From Protopterus annectens (taxonomy: Eukaryota > Chordata > Ceratodontiformes > Protopteridae), in the NCBI RefSeq assembly GCF_019279795.1, contig NC_056743.1, positions 932,161,678 to 932,225,677 on the forward strand: 64,000 nucleotides of DNA. The letters run 5' to 3'. Below, piece after piece: positions 21,290 through 32,332 of the stretch. The notes beneath the pieces were generated by a model. The model was not told where the DNA came from. It made no database searches and saw only the letters and a program-made list of their open reading frames with translations. Both the position numbers and the translations under genes were made by a program. Position 1 is the first letter of the stretch. Every line of letters begins with the position of its first letter.

Positions 21290-21420
21290 ATAATAGCAAT
21301 AACCCACTTCTGGGTGTGGGTAATGCTAAATTTACCCACGGTTGGCTTTGTTTACCAAACCACGCCAACCGTGGGTAAATTTAGCATTACCCACACCCAG
21401 GCGTGGGTTATTGCTATAAT
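21290..21420. repeat. Palindrome 5, right of DIRS-C
   Basis: Two 57-base arms (21290-21346 and 21364-21420; ATAGCAATAACCCAC... and complement) around a 17-base spacer. The outer edge TCATGGTATAATAGC is the inverse of the string at 14538-14551, which ties this palindrome to the cluster left of DIRS-C. Confidence 0.9.
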
Positions 21421-22869
21421 GCAGAACAGGCTAAGGAGGAAATGCAAAACTTTATCCAACAAAAAATAAGCCATTAAGCAGAAGGGGACTCTGCTTCTCA
21501 TTTTTGCTAATAAAGCACATAAAGAGACTTTGCCAGTGAAACCTTTTCCACTGTTCCAAGGGAAGATGCTCAAGAGACAGATAAAAGCACAGGAGTTGAC
21601 CAGAAGAATTGGGAGCACCATGGAATTGAACTGGAATCTGGATTTGGGAGAGGGAGATGAATGGGATGAATACCAGCATCAAGGAAATTAATGAATAAAT
21701 GTGAGATTGCAAAGCATCAGTCATATTTTTCAAATACGGGTGTATAAGAGCAAGTGGAAAGAGTGAACTTTTGTTGATTTTGTTAAACTTGTCTGCAGCT
21801 AAAAGGCACCTTACCTCACTTCATATCATTAATGTTTGGGAGGGCTCTGAGGAGAAAGGAAAAAGGTAATCGTAAATCAAACTTTTTTTAACAGTATTTC
21901 TATGAAACATTACTATAAAACAACGCAATTTGTAATCTGAAAAGTATTTTAGTTGTATGTAATAAAAGTGTGCCTTTTTTCCTTCTGGTTTTTTATATTA
22001 AGAAATGTAGTTATTACAGTGCAAAAAGAGAAGGAAGAAAAGCTAGATAAAAACATGTTTAAGTTAATAAGCTGTAATCATGATTTGTTGAGATGGGTGT
22101 AAAAGTACACAAATGCTAATACATGTTTTCTCTTACTTCTGCATAAGTGAATGTCTGGATTGCAACCCTTGGCTTAGTCTAATCAAAAGTTTTAAGTGGA
22201 AAAGTAAATATGAGAACACTGAATATAATGAAAAGTTTTCCTTTAGCAATAAATTGTTCAGCTTGTCTTTCAATCTGCAACAGTAGACTTCATTTATCTT
22301 TTTTTCCCTCTTACTTTTCCATGGAGATAAGTTGATAATAGGGACAGTAAATGACGGAACATTAGTTACTTTGTGGATAAAAGTCAGTAATTTCTGAAAT
22401 TATGTAAGTAGTTTTCACACCTGTGGGAGGGGGATTAAAGATTAAAAAAAAAAAGGAACAGACACCAACTGGTGTAAGTAGAAGCACATACAATGACGTG
22501 TCTTAGCATGGATAACCTTAATTTCAGGTTAAATTTCAGGTGAACTATGGCCTGTGTTAGCATCTGTCTATTTGGGACAATTATTCCTATTAGGCTTGTT
22601 AAACTTCATTATTTGAAGATGGTACATAGTTACATGTGTTTGAATTAAGTTAATAGGTTCTGGGGGTGTTTCGTTTTGTGTCTTGATGTTTTTTATTAAA
22701 TGAAAAGTCTTATAAAATATGACAGTTTCCCATTTTGATAAGAAAAAAATATATAAAGAGTTAACCTGCCAAACATTAATAGGTGCGTTTATCACAAACG
22801 CTGGAATTAGACTTTTAAAAAAGCTGCCATAAATAATAGGTGGGAATAATGACTTCTTACCATAATCAA

Positions 22870-23007
22870 CTGTCACTCTGTAAAAACCTATGTATTCAAA
22901 CTAACTTCTTGGAGCTTTTCTCCCCAGGACTCCGCTGAAAATGGGCACCTGCTGTCCAGTCGGATTTATCCTGATAAAATAAATGTTAAATAAATAAATA
23001 AAATAAA
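22870..23007 (+). mobile_element. Short 5'-truncated LINE tail insertion
   Basis: GGAGCTTTTCTCCCC near 22912, GCTGAAAATGGGC, CCAGTCGGA, then (TAAA)n, matching the 3' end of the first LINE (3916-4008). It is absent from the equivalent place in the minus L1 copy, so it inserted here later. An imperfect duplication (TGACTTCTTACC... before, TGACTCTTTCTG... after) may be its target site. Confidence 0.75.
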
Positions 23008-23019
23008 TGATGACTCTTT

Positions 23020-23715
23020 CTGTATTATCTTAGAATGTTAATGGTCTCACAGGTATAGACAAAAAATAGAGAATTATGTTAAGAAATGCAGAGTGGAAAT
23101 AGCAGTGGTACAGGGGAGACATTTAGAAAGAACTGAGCATGTGAATTTGCTAAAGGATTTCAGGATGGATATTCTACAGAATTTCGGAGACAAAGGAAAA
23201 GAGGAGTACTTGTGTTAATTGCCAGTGGAGATCCAGTTGAGTGATAGAGAAAAAAATGATAATGGCAAATTTGTAGTACTATGAGGCTACTGGCAAGGGA
23301 TGAGAATTACACTGGCATGCATTTATATTCCATCTAAAACTGCTATTTTGGAGCTTTAAAATTTTGGAAGAAATTATCTGCTTTCAGTTACGAATATTCC
23401 TTCAGCTGGAGACTGGAATTTGATTTACAAAATTGAGGCTGTGTCTGGGGCCTAGAGGGGAAAAATATAACAAAAGAGGGTAGATTTCTGAAGAAATTTA
23501 TGAAACTACTTAGCTTGAAAGACATTAATTCAGTAGAAGGAACTCTGAGAGAATTGACATATCACTCCCCAAGGTACAATAGCTGGGATAGACTTGATAT
23601 AAATTATACTTTATGGGAACATGTCCTTTTAATTGAGAAATTTAATACACATCCAATAATTATTTCAGATCATGCATCATTAATTGCTAAGATAAAAATG
23701 CAGTTAATGAAGTAA
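23020..23715 (+). pseudogene. L1 ORF2 endonuclease, plus copy
   Basis: APE-type endonuclease of an L1/Tx1 element. NVNGLTG (near 23035) marks the start; GDWN near 23412; TYHSPRYNSWDRLD near 23558 and SDHASL near 23668 give the C-terminal signature. Stops and shifts break it in the first half; 23500-23715 is open. The minus copy has the matching TYYSPRYKNWTMLD. Confidence 0.75.
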
Positions 23716-24977
23716 AGATGAGACACCAGAACTTCCCATCTACCTGTTAAAACGAGAGGGATGTAAGGAATGCATAGTTGAAATTATCCAGGAGTTGTTG
23801 GTGAAGATAGAAAGTACAAAAAAAACAAAAAAGCTGGAACTACTGCTACTAAAAATTCCACAGCACACAAGGAGAATGTCAAATTGTTTAATGGTGCTAG
23901 AAAGTATTCCAGAAGTTATAGCTAGTGAGTGGAATGAAATGAAAGTGGAGTTTAAAAACAGAATAGAAAAAAAAGAGATGTTGTTAAGAACTAATAAGGA
24001 TTATTTAAATGGGCTGACAAACGTTAAAATATTACAAAATAAGGGGAATCTTGCAGAACAAGAGGAGTTGCAGTTGCAGAGTACTAAAGAGCAAAAAGGG
24101 AGAACCAGGAAAATATGCATAGTTTGGAAAGATTGCTGTTAAGCAACTGTTTTTGATGATAACTCAAGAGCAAAAAAAAAAAACTTCTGGTACAATGACT
24201 TAGGCAACAGAAAGTAGAAAGGATTGTTGCCAGACTTGGGGAGCGTATAACAAGAAATCCAGGGATCCTGTAGAGGTACTAGAGATATTTTAGAAATTTT
24301 ATGAAAATTTGTATAAAGCAGAGAAGTGGGGAAATCAAGAAAAAGTGCAAATGCAGTTATTTATGAAGATGTAAATATGCCAAGGTTGGAGACAAATGAT
24401 GCTCAACAACTAAAAGTTAAGATAGGAGTAGATGAGATGGAAATTATGATGTATAACCAATCAATAGGAAAGCCTCCAGGAAGAGATGGTATTCAGGTGA
24501 AACTATGGAAGTTAGGAGGAAAGAAAGTGATAAAAATCTGGAAGGTTTTGTTTAACTGATTTTCAAAAAGAGCAAAGGCACCAACATCCTGGAAAAAAGC
24601 TGTGGTGGCTGTAATGCCTAAAGATGGTGAAAACCTATCTGATCCAGCGTCATATAGGCCCATCTCAATTCTGAATCATTATTAAGTATTTATGTGTATA
24701 ATGGCTAAAAGAATGGTAAATGTAATGCCATAATATATAGATATGGACCAGTGTGGCTTTGACGAAGGACTGCAAACATTTGATGACATTAGTAGAACAA
24801 TGATGATCCAGAGGGAAGCAGAATGTAAGAAAATACCATTGTTTTTGGTAGGTCTTGATGAAAAGAAAGCATTTGACAGAGTAAGCTGGGATTTTATGAG
24901 TAGGGCAATAGAAACGTCTGGATTTCCTGGTACAATAATAATGTGAGGGATCTGTGGCAAAAATCAAAGTGGGAGGG
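23716..24977 (+). pseudogene. L1 ORF2 middle and RT start, plus copy
   Basis: Lys/Glu-rich linker (23760-24140) followed by RT: GKPPGRDGI near 24470, PASYRPISILN near 24648, QCGFDEG near 24750 and DEKKAFDRVSWDFM near 24858. Broken by several stops. DIRS-D is inserted just after FPGTII near 24935-24977. The linker segment ILQNKGNL aligns with VLQNIGNL in the minus copy. Confidence 0.75.
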
Positions 24978-24992
24978 ATGTTCATCGTGTTA

Positions 24993-25161
24993 CACTGCTG
25001 CAGTCATTACACTTGGTTTATCCTGCTGTCAGGCGGTCCTGCAGTCTGTCAGAGTTCCAAAGTCTTGGTCCGGCATCGGTTGTTGTCGCTTCTTCCCTGA
25101 CGTCAGTGCGTCAGGGGTATATAAGATGCATCCGACGCCATTTTCTCCAGTCTCTCTTGCC
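24993..25161 (+). repeat. DIRS-D left inverted terminal repeat
   Basis: Pairs with 30307-30476 with about twelve mismatches and one small indel at the TATA box. Confidence 0.9.
25098..25125 (+). promoter_or_regulatory. Putative DIRS-D promoter: CRE and TATA box
   Basis: A perfect CREB/ATF palindrome TGACGTCA (25098-25105) lies 12 bases before TATATAAG (25118-25125). In the right ITR of the same element the CRE has decayed to TGATGTCA. Confidence 0.62.
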
Positions 25162-25298
25162 GCGTGGTGCCCGAAGCAGAAGCAGTTTGTAAGTGCCGGT
25201 CGGCCGACTCCTGAGATTTTCGAAGTCGAATTTCAGATCCGAAGTCTTCAATAAAGCTAAGTACCCCGATGGGGAAACTTTTTTCTTGCCTCAGAGCA

Positions 25299-27076
25299 AT
25301 GTCAGAAAAAGTTAATAATTGTATTTCTTGTGGGAAACAAATACCTCATAAGGACTTCCACTCTTACTGTATTCCATGCCTAGGCCCTGATCACGACGTC
25401 ACTAGTTGCCAGTTTTGTGCTAGATTTAACAAACGCACTATAAAAAGACGTTTTGATTTTGCTTTGCACTACTTTGGATGAAGGTTCAATTATGCTATGC
25501 CGTCTGATCAACCGACGACCGCAATACCGAAAAAACGCAAGGACAAGGATAAAGTCAGGCATCCGAAGTCCAAAACTGACGATGAAAACCTCTTCTAGGC
25601 CAGTCGCCGGTTCACCGGTTCTCAGTGAGGCGCTTTCGCAGCCCCTGACACCCACTACCTCAGAGCCACAGGCCGCCTCCGACTCCCACGTGGAGACAAC
25701 TAGGCCTCTGGAAATTCAAGGTATTGGGCGTACGGAAACTAATCCCTCAGATGGGTCCGGAGCCGCTGAGCAGGCATCAGCTTCTGAGGGTGTTTTCAGA
25801 CCTTCACAACTTGCCATTAAAACAACAGCCAAGACAAAAGTACCATTAAAGACAAAGAAACAAGTACAGCATTCTCCTGGACAGTCCTCCATGCCTAAGA
25901 AACAAATGCTTAAAATGGCCGAAGACCTCATTACTCTAATCTGGGGTTCCCATCCCCCTCCTGAGAAAAGGCCTAAGCAGGATACAGACTATGATTCCTC
26001 TGATCAGGTTTCCATTTCCTCTGATTCCTCTTCAGACCATGGATACTCTCTACCCCCCTATGAGGACTCTGATGCTGAAGAATCTATCCCTTCAACCTCT
26101 CCTCCTGAGGATTATTCTTTTGGGGAAACTTTACATACCATGAGGGAGCATTTCCATTGGGAAAGTCAGGATTACTCAGAATCCAAGAAAAGGCTCGGGG
26201 ATTTCCGCTTATTGCCACAGCACAGGCCCCTGGCTATTCCACCTGTGCTAGATATTGTGGATGATGTGTTCTCTGAATCCAGCTTATCTCCTGATTTTTT
26301 TGCCCCCTCCACCAGCCAAGTCAGATAGGTATTATAGAGTCCCTGACTCTCACAAGTTTCTTTATAAAAACCCTTCTGCTGATCCAGAAACTATTTCCCA
26401 GGGTCCAAAAGGGGTTAAGGCTTCCATTGCAAAAAATCCAGTACCCTCTGACAGAGATTCAAGAGCTTTGGATAGATGGGGGAAGAAAGTTTACACTTCT
26501 GCAACTTTAGCAGTAAGAGCTTTAAATTGCCAGTTTCACATGCTTAAGTACCAACAATATTTAATGGCTCAGTTAAAACAGAAAATGCTTGCAAGCTCAG
26601 AAGCTCCTGATTGTAAAGAAATGCAGGATTTATTGCATGCTGTTGAACAGGTGTGAAAACATACTCTGCAATGTGGTTTTGATTCTTTAGAGGCCTCTTG
26701 TAGAGCCACAGTTACAGGTTCTGTGATTTGAAGACATGCTTGGTTAAAAGAACAGAGTTTACCTGATCCTGTTAAGGCAAAATTATTGGACGCTCCTTTA
26801 CAGCATGATACCTTGTTTGGTGTTAAGGCAGAAGAGGTGTTAAAGAAAATGGAGGATAAAGCTAAATCTATGCAAACAGTCAAGGATTTCTTACAGGTGC
26901 AGTCACCTCAATTTAGCAGAAATTGGCCAACAAAGAATTGGTCCTTTCCAGTGTCAGACAGGCCACAGAGAGGCAGATCTCAACCCCAAGGCTCAAACAG
27001 ACAACGGCAGTGGGGCTCCTCAACCCCAAAAGGAGGTGAGGACAAGTCTCAACCTTACAGGAAACAGTCACTATGA
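25299..27076 (+). pseudogene. DIRS-D gag-like protein
   Basis: ATG 25299 (MSEKVNNC). Cys/His module CISC, HSYCIPCLG, DH, CQFC. In-frame TGA at 25479. The Ser/Thr-rich middle continues in frame 1 (25453-26328: QMLKMAEDLITLIWG, TMREHFHWESQ, LPQHRPLAIP). After another shift frame 2 reads DRYYRVPDSHKF, SQGPKGVKAS and VYTSATLAVRALNCQFHM, stops at 26654, and resumes at 26786 to the Arg/Gln-rich tail and TGA 27074-27076. Same architecture as DIRS-E. Confidence 0.85.
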
Positions 27077-28705
27077 CTTTCCCCTTCGTACGCCAAGCAC
27101 TTCCCTTTTGGAAGCCCCCTTAGGGGGAAAACTAGCACTTTTTTCTCAAAACTGGCAAACAATCACCCAAGACAAATGGGTTCTGAATATTGTGTCTCAA
27201 GGTTACAGGTTCCACTTTCACACTCTACCAAGGCTAAAAGGAATGCCAGACCTGCCACAAAATCAATGGGAGAGGCACAAAAACAAATTACAGCCCTCAT
27301 GGACATGAGAGCTATTCAGAGAGTACCACAACAGGAGCAAAGACAAGGATTTTACTCAAGACTCTTCCTGGTCCCCAGAAAAGGACAAGGCCTGGAGGCC
27401 CATACTAGACCTTTCGATTCTAAATACTTACCTGGATATTCCGAAATTCAAAATGTTGACATTACAGCAGCTTCTACCCATGCTGGGCAAGAAAGCTTGG
27501 CTTGTTACTCTGGATCTCAGAGGCATACCTGTATGTCCCTATCAGACAAAATTGCAGAAGATACCTCAGATTCAAAGCTGGTACAATGCAGTACTAATTC
27601 TCTGCACTGCCCTTTGGCTTATCTACTGCGCCCAGGGTCTTCACAAAGTGCCTGGCACCAGCCAGTAATTGCATTTTGCAGACAAAAAGGAATTCAAATA
27701 TATCCATACCTGGACAACTGCCTCATTCAAGCAGAGACAAAGGACATTCTTCTACAGCATCTGGCATTTGTAAAAAGGTTGCTAATTTCTCTAGGGTACA
27801 CAGTAAACGAAAAGAAGTCAAAACTAGTGCCCTCACAACAGATTATATTCCTGAACGGCCTATATGGCTTACCTCACGCCAGACAAACAAGTTCAAATAA
27901 CTCAATATTTTCATCTACTGACAAAGTCCCATCTCCCTGCAAGAAATATTCTGCAGGCCCTGGGATTCATGGCATCCTGCATACTACTAATACCATATGC
28001 CAGACTGCATGTGAGGAAATTACAATGGTATCTAAAAAGTGTTTGGACTCCACACACTCAAAGTTTAGAAGCAGTAATACCAATGATTCCCTGCCTACAA
28101 CAGGAGTTTCGATGGTGGGCACAGGCATGTCACCTAAACAAGGGTCAGCCTTTTACCCTACCCACAGCCAGGCAGACTGTAATAACAGATGCTTCGGATT
28201 ACACCTGGGGAGCACACATGGCAGGAAAATGCATTCAGGGCAAGTGGACCACAGACCAGATGCACCTTCACATCAATCAAAAAGAGATGTTGGCTATTCA
28301 GAATGCCCTAACAGCTTTCAAGGACCTTCTGCATCCAGGACAATTATTATTAAAACAGACAACACCACAGTAATGTGGTACATAAACAAGCAAGGTGGGA
28401 CTCATTCTTATCCCCTATGCAGGCAAGCCATGACCTTGTGGAACACAGCTCTAACGTATCAAGTCCACCTACAAGCACAATTCCTGCCAGGAAAGAAAAA
28501 TACTCTGGCAGACTATCTAAGCAGAAATATCATGGACCCTCACGAATGGAAATTGAATCCACAAATCTTCAGCATGGTAACACAAAAATGGGGATGCCCA
28601 GACATAGATGTTTTTGCCTCCCCACTGAATTGCCAATTACAAACATTCTGCACAAGGACTTATAACAAACAAGCATGGAAAGTGGATGCTCTTTTGGTCA
28701 GCTGA
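27036..28705 (+). pseudogene. DIRS-D reverse transcriptase, RNase H and Dam-like domain
   Basis: N-terminal part APLGGKLALFSQNW near 27110 in frame 3; then several shifts. The RT catalytic box reads YLDN (27707-27718), with the second Asp changed to Asn. RNase H residues are kept (ITDASDYTW near 28190, HINQKEML near 28270, KTDNTTVMWYINKQGG near 28355, LADYLSR near 28510). Dam-like part: DIDVFASPLN near 28602, VDALLVS, then in another frame YAFPPLPLL near 28720 and ILIAPDWPRQHW near 28790. Dead RT. Confidence 0.85.
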
Positions 28706-28993
28706 AAAAACCTAAAAGTTTATGCCTTCCCGCCACTGCCTCTCCTTTCAAAGGTACTCCTAAAAGCCAGACAAGAAAAACCACAGATGATCCTGATTGC
28801 TCCAGACTGGCCACGCCAGCACTGGTACCCTATCTTAAGGAACTTAGCTCAAGGCCCACCATGGATTTTGCCTCAAATTCCACACCTTCTGACTCAACAC
28901 AACAATCGGATCCTGCACGGTCAGCTCAAAACCCTAAACCTGGCTGCATGGCAGATTCAATAGTCAAACAGGCAACATCTCTCTCTAAACCTG

Positions 28994-30002
28994 TTATGGA
29001 TGTCATTTTGGAGGCCAGGAGGCCTAGCACCAGGAAAGCTTACTCAGAAAAATGGAAGAGATTTTGCGCCTGGAACCAGGCTCAAAGCCTTGACCCTCTT
29101 GTTCCAAACATTCCTCAGATTTTACAATACTTAACTGAGATGCTGGACAGAGGCCTATCCTTCTCATCAATTAAGATCCACACCTCTGCCATTTCAGCAC
29201 ATTACAACACGGATCCTCCTTTATTCTCCCATCCCTTGCAAAAGCAGTGCCTCAGAGGGGCTAAAAACATAAGACCGCCCCAGAGAGCACCAACACCAAC
29301 TTGGGACCTCAATTTCGTTTTGGAAAAACTAACCCTGCCACCTTTTGAGCCAGCCAATACAGCCGATCTAAAATTTTTATCATGGAAAACAGCTCTGCTC
29401 CTGGCAGTAACTTCAGCACAAAGAGTCTTAGAGCTACAGGCATTAATGACAGTGGAACCTTTTATCATTTTTCATCAGGACAGTGTTTCTTTAAGGACAA
29501 ACCGTACCTTTATGCCAAAGGTGGTATCTAGTGTGGCTCTTAACCAAACCATCCATTTGCCAACTTTCTATCCAAACCACCAGAATAAAGGGAGAAACTT
29601 CTGCATTCTTTGGACATACACAGGCAGCTACGCTTCTACTTGGACAAAACAAAAGCTTTCAGGAAAACTGAGCAACTGTTTGTAGCATATGCTGCAGGAT
29701 CACAGGGCAAAGCTATCCCAAAGCAGACTATATCCAAATGGATAGGATACTGCATTCATTACTGCTACACACAGCATGGAAAAAAAGTCCCAAATAACAT
29801 TAGACCACATTCCACCAGGGCAACAGCCACTTCAACAGCCTTTCTCAGAGGAGAACCTACCAAGGAAAGTTTGGAGGCTGCAACTTGGAGTTCAGTGCAC
29901 ACCTTTACCAAGCATTGCCACCTGCCTCTTTACTCTAAATCCAGAGCAGGATTTGCCGCTGCAGTTCTGCAGAGCCTCATAGCCAATCCTAACTCTTTAT
30001 AG
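28994..30002 (+). pseudogene. DIRS-D tyrosine recombinase
   Basis: Frame 1 (open 28675-29685) carries MDVILEARRPSTRKAYSEKWKRF and TSAQRVLEL; the Arg next to Val is kept. A shift near 29610 leads to frame 3 with LDIHRQLRFYLD, HSTR near 29810 and TFTKHCHLPL, where the nucleophilic Tyr is Cys (TGC, 29916-29918). End at 30002. Inactive by nucleophile loss. Confidence 0.85.
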
Positions 30003-30034
30003 ATCAGCTACCCAACCTTAGCTTTGGGATTCTA

Positions 30035-30132
30035 CCCAAGTGTAATGACTGCAGCAGTGTAACACGATGAACATAGTACAGTTTTGTACCTACCATAAAT
30101 GTAGATGTTCGAGTGTTCACACTGCTGCAGTC
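30035..30132 (+). repeat. DIRS-D internal complementary region
   Basis: Complement of the left outer end (ends GATGAACAT) joined to the complement of the right outer end (starts AGTACAGTTTTG). Confidence 0.92.
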
Positions 30133-30306
30133 CAGGTTACCCTCCCTCCATCCCCTCTGAACTAGCTGGACTTATCTATGACTTTCTATCCTATACAACC
30201 TTTGTGGTGTATTTGCTTGTAACTGAAGGTATTGTTTTTATTTCATATGTATATTTTTTATTAGCAATATGTATTGCCTACCTACTTGGGGGCACCTGAT
30301 ATCTGG

Positions 30307-30476
30307 GGCAAGAAAAACTGAAGAAAATGGCGTCGGATGCATCTTCTTATACCCCTGGCGCACTGACATCAGGGAAGAAGCGACAGCAACCGATGCCGGA
30401 CCAAGACTTTGGAACTCTGGCCGACTGCGGGACCGCCTGACTGCAGGATAACCCAAGTGTAATGACTGCAGCAGTG
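30307..30476 (-). repeat. DIRS-D right inverted terminal repeat
   Basis: Inverted partner of 24993-25161. The right outer end 30477-30521 follows. Confidence 0.9.
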
Positions 30477-30521
30477 TGAACACTCGAACATCTACATTTA
30501 TGGTAGGTACAAAACTGTACT

Positions 30522-30840
30522 TTCCTGTCTGATATGTTGTGCCTGAACAAACGAACCAGGCAAGGGTGTCTCCTTTCCCCTTTGTTATTTTCATTATAAT
30601 TAGAATCATTGGCAAAGAATATAAGGGACTCAAAATTAAATTCAAGGATATAATTGGTAATGTGTTCGAGAAAAGTTGGCATTATTTGCAGATGATATTA
30701 TTTTGTACCTGATGGAACCAGAGAAGGAGACCTGCGTGTTATGGAATATTCTGAGACAGTTTCGAGTTTTTTGGGATATCAAATTTAATGAAGACAAGAA
30801 AAAGGCTATAGGTACAAACTATGTACCCACCCATGAATTG
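30522..30840 (+). pseudogene. L1 ORF2 RT, plus copy, right segment
   Basis: RT continues after DIRS-D: LNKRTRQGCLLSPLLF near 30550, LESLAKNIRD, then FADDIILYL with the catalytic FADD intact at 30685-30696, and KAIGTNYVPTHEL near 30800. At about 30836-30842 (GAATTGGTATAGC) the sequence switches to the reverse strand of another copy of the same family. Confidence 0.85.
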
Positions 30841-31429
30841 GTATAGCAATCTATACTGTTGGGAGGATCGACTTATTCCACTTGTGTCTTGCCCTGTTAC
30901 CCTCCCAAATAAAGTACTTCAACTCTTATTAAATTGCTTTCCTCAACTTCTCCCCCAGTTGATAAAAAAAAAAAAAAAGTCTGACCTATGTATTAAACTG
31001 AAGGGACTAAAAGCATTTTTACTTCTTGTATCTTGTTATCCATATCCAGAGGCAAGAGCTACCAGTTTCTCAGTTTTTATATTATCTTTAGTTTAGTCTC
31101 TTCCCACATATTCTTAGCTGACATAACTGAATCCTTTTTAATCCGTACTCCTAAATACTTCATTTTTATCATGTTCTCATACATATGGTATGGTTGAACC
31201 AATTTGTGTGTTGGTAGATAGTTTACAGCTATTGCCTTTGCCTTTATCTTCTTTAATTTTTGTATCCCGAAAAGCCTTGAAACTGTCTCGGAATGTTCCA
31301 CAGCACTGAAATGTCCTTTTCTTTTTTTTTTTCCTCAGGTTAAAATGATATCATCTGCAAATAAAGCCAACTTTTCTTAACTACCATACCAATTATACCC
31401 TTGAAGTTCTGAGCACATTATTTTCTATT

Positions 31430-31548
31430 CACTTTATTAGTAACAACAAAGCTTTCGGGAATCTCCCTTCTTCAGTGTTCAGTTAATTAAGACCATTATA
31501 TTGTATATAATTAAAACAGTAAACCACATGACACAGCCATCCAATATG
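31430..31548 (-). repeat. Penelope-like element arm 1, hammerhead-like core
   Basis: Minus strand reads CTGAAGAAGGGAGATTCCC then GAAAGC (31452-31474), resembling the hammerhead ribozyme core CUGANGA-stem II-GAAA with a 4-bp GGGA/TCCC stem. The expected UH cleavage site next to stem III is not clear. PLE terminal repeats are known to carry hammerhead motifs. Confidence 0.6.
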
Positions 31549-31888
31549 GAAACAAACATCATTAATGAAACAAGCTTAACATTTTCTTAAAAATATATCA
31601 TCATATAAAAATATATTTCTATGTTTCTATATATACTTATATTCATACATAAAATAAAATAGAAACTGGGATGAATCTTGCATTACATTTCCCAAAGAAA
31701 AAGAGGAATATTGCACATATAATCTAAAAAGCTATATTGCATACTACGCCGCTATTTTTAACCTAGACAATAGTGTGGATATTACCATATTATTTTACCC
31801 ATACATATATATTTGTCTATTTCTAAGTGTAAATTAACATATAAAAACAGTAAAAAAAAACTATTATTTTAGCAATAAATGAATCCAA

Positions 31889-32222
31889 CTACTTATACTG
31901 CTTCTGTTTAAAATCTAACATAGGTTTAATTGTTACCTTATTGTTTAACCCAGGTATTCTGTCTGTTTCAAGTCTTAATATCCACTTGTATTCAGACATC
32001 TCCAATTTATTATTCTGATCACCCAGTCTCATATTTCTATGTATAACTTCTAATACTTTAAATTTAAAATTCTGTGAACACCCCTTATTGATTATATGTT
32101 GTGCTAAGGCATTAGATGGAACATTCCTTCTCGTATCTGATTTATGCTCGATAATGCGATCTTTCAGGCATCTTGAGCGTTTTCCAACATAGAATCCTTG
32201 ACATTGTGTACATTGGATGGCT
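31889..32222 (-). CDS. Penelope-like GIY-YIG endonuclease, C-terminal fragment
   Basis: Open on the minus strand to TAG 31889-31891, about 110 residues; no start codon, since it is the C-terminal end of a longer protein. Seen in order: paired cysteines CTQC, the FYVGK core (YVG of GIY-YIG), KRSRCLKDRIIEHK with the catalytic-type Arg and His, AQHI, CSQNF, and SEYKWILRL with the metal-binding Glu. This matches the endonuclease of Penelope/Neptune-type retroelements. No stop within the fragment, although the RT is missing. Confidence 0.82.
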
Positions 32223-32332
32223 GTGTCATGTGGTTTATTGTTTTAATAATATATAATATAATGGTCTTAATTAATTAACTGAACTCTGAAGAAGGGAGAT
32301 TCCCAAAAGCTTTGTTGTTGCTAATAAAGTGA
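32211..32332 (+). repeat. Penelope-like element arm 2, inverted copy
   Basis: Inverted relative to arm 1. The hammerhead-like core (32286-32308) reads CTGAAGA...TCCCAAAAGC, so the GAAA box is mutated to AAAA on this arm. Confidence 0.75.

Larger units (their letters stand above)
21425..24977 (+). mobile_element. L1/Tx1-type LINE, plus copy, left segment
   Basis: Decayed L1-like element. 21425-21720 matches, by eye, the ORF1 C-terminal part of the minus copy (about 40950-41300 reversed). 21720-23020 is the inter-ORF region and also matches the minus copy; for example GGGACAATTATTCCTATTAG at 22574 and its counterpart near 40110. ORF2 endonuclease and RT follow. A LINE tail is inserted at about 22870-23007. 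DIRS-D interrupts ORF2 at 24978; the element resumes at 30522. Confidence 0.8.
24978..30521 (+). mobile_element. DIRS-D, complete but decayed (beta subfamily)
   Basis: Left outer end ATGTTCATCGTGTTACAC at 24978; ITRs 24993-25161 and 30307-30476 with about a dozen differences; ICR 30035-30132; right outer end ends CTGTACT at 30521. Inserted in L1 ORF2 of the plus copy. Flanks join as GTGGGAGGG/TTCCTGTCTG without target duplication. RT and YR each have a catalytic substitution, so it is dead and older than B, C and E. Confidence 0.92.
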
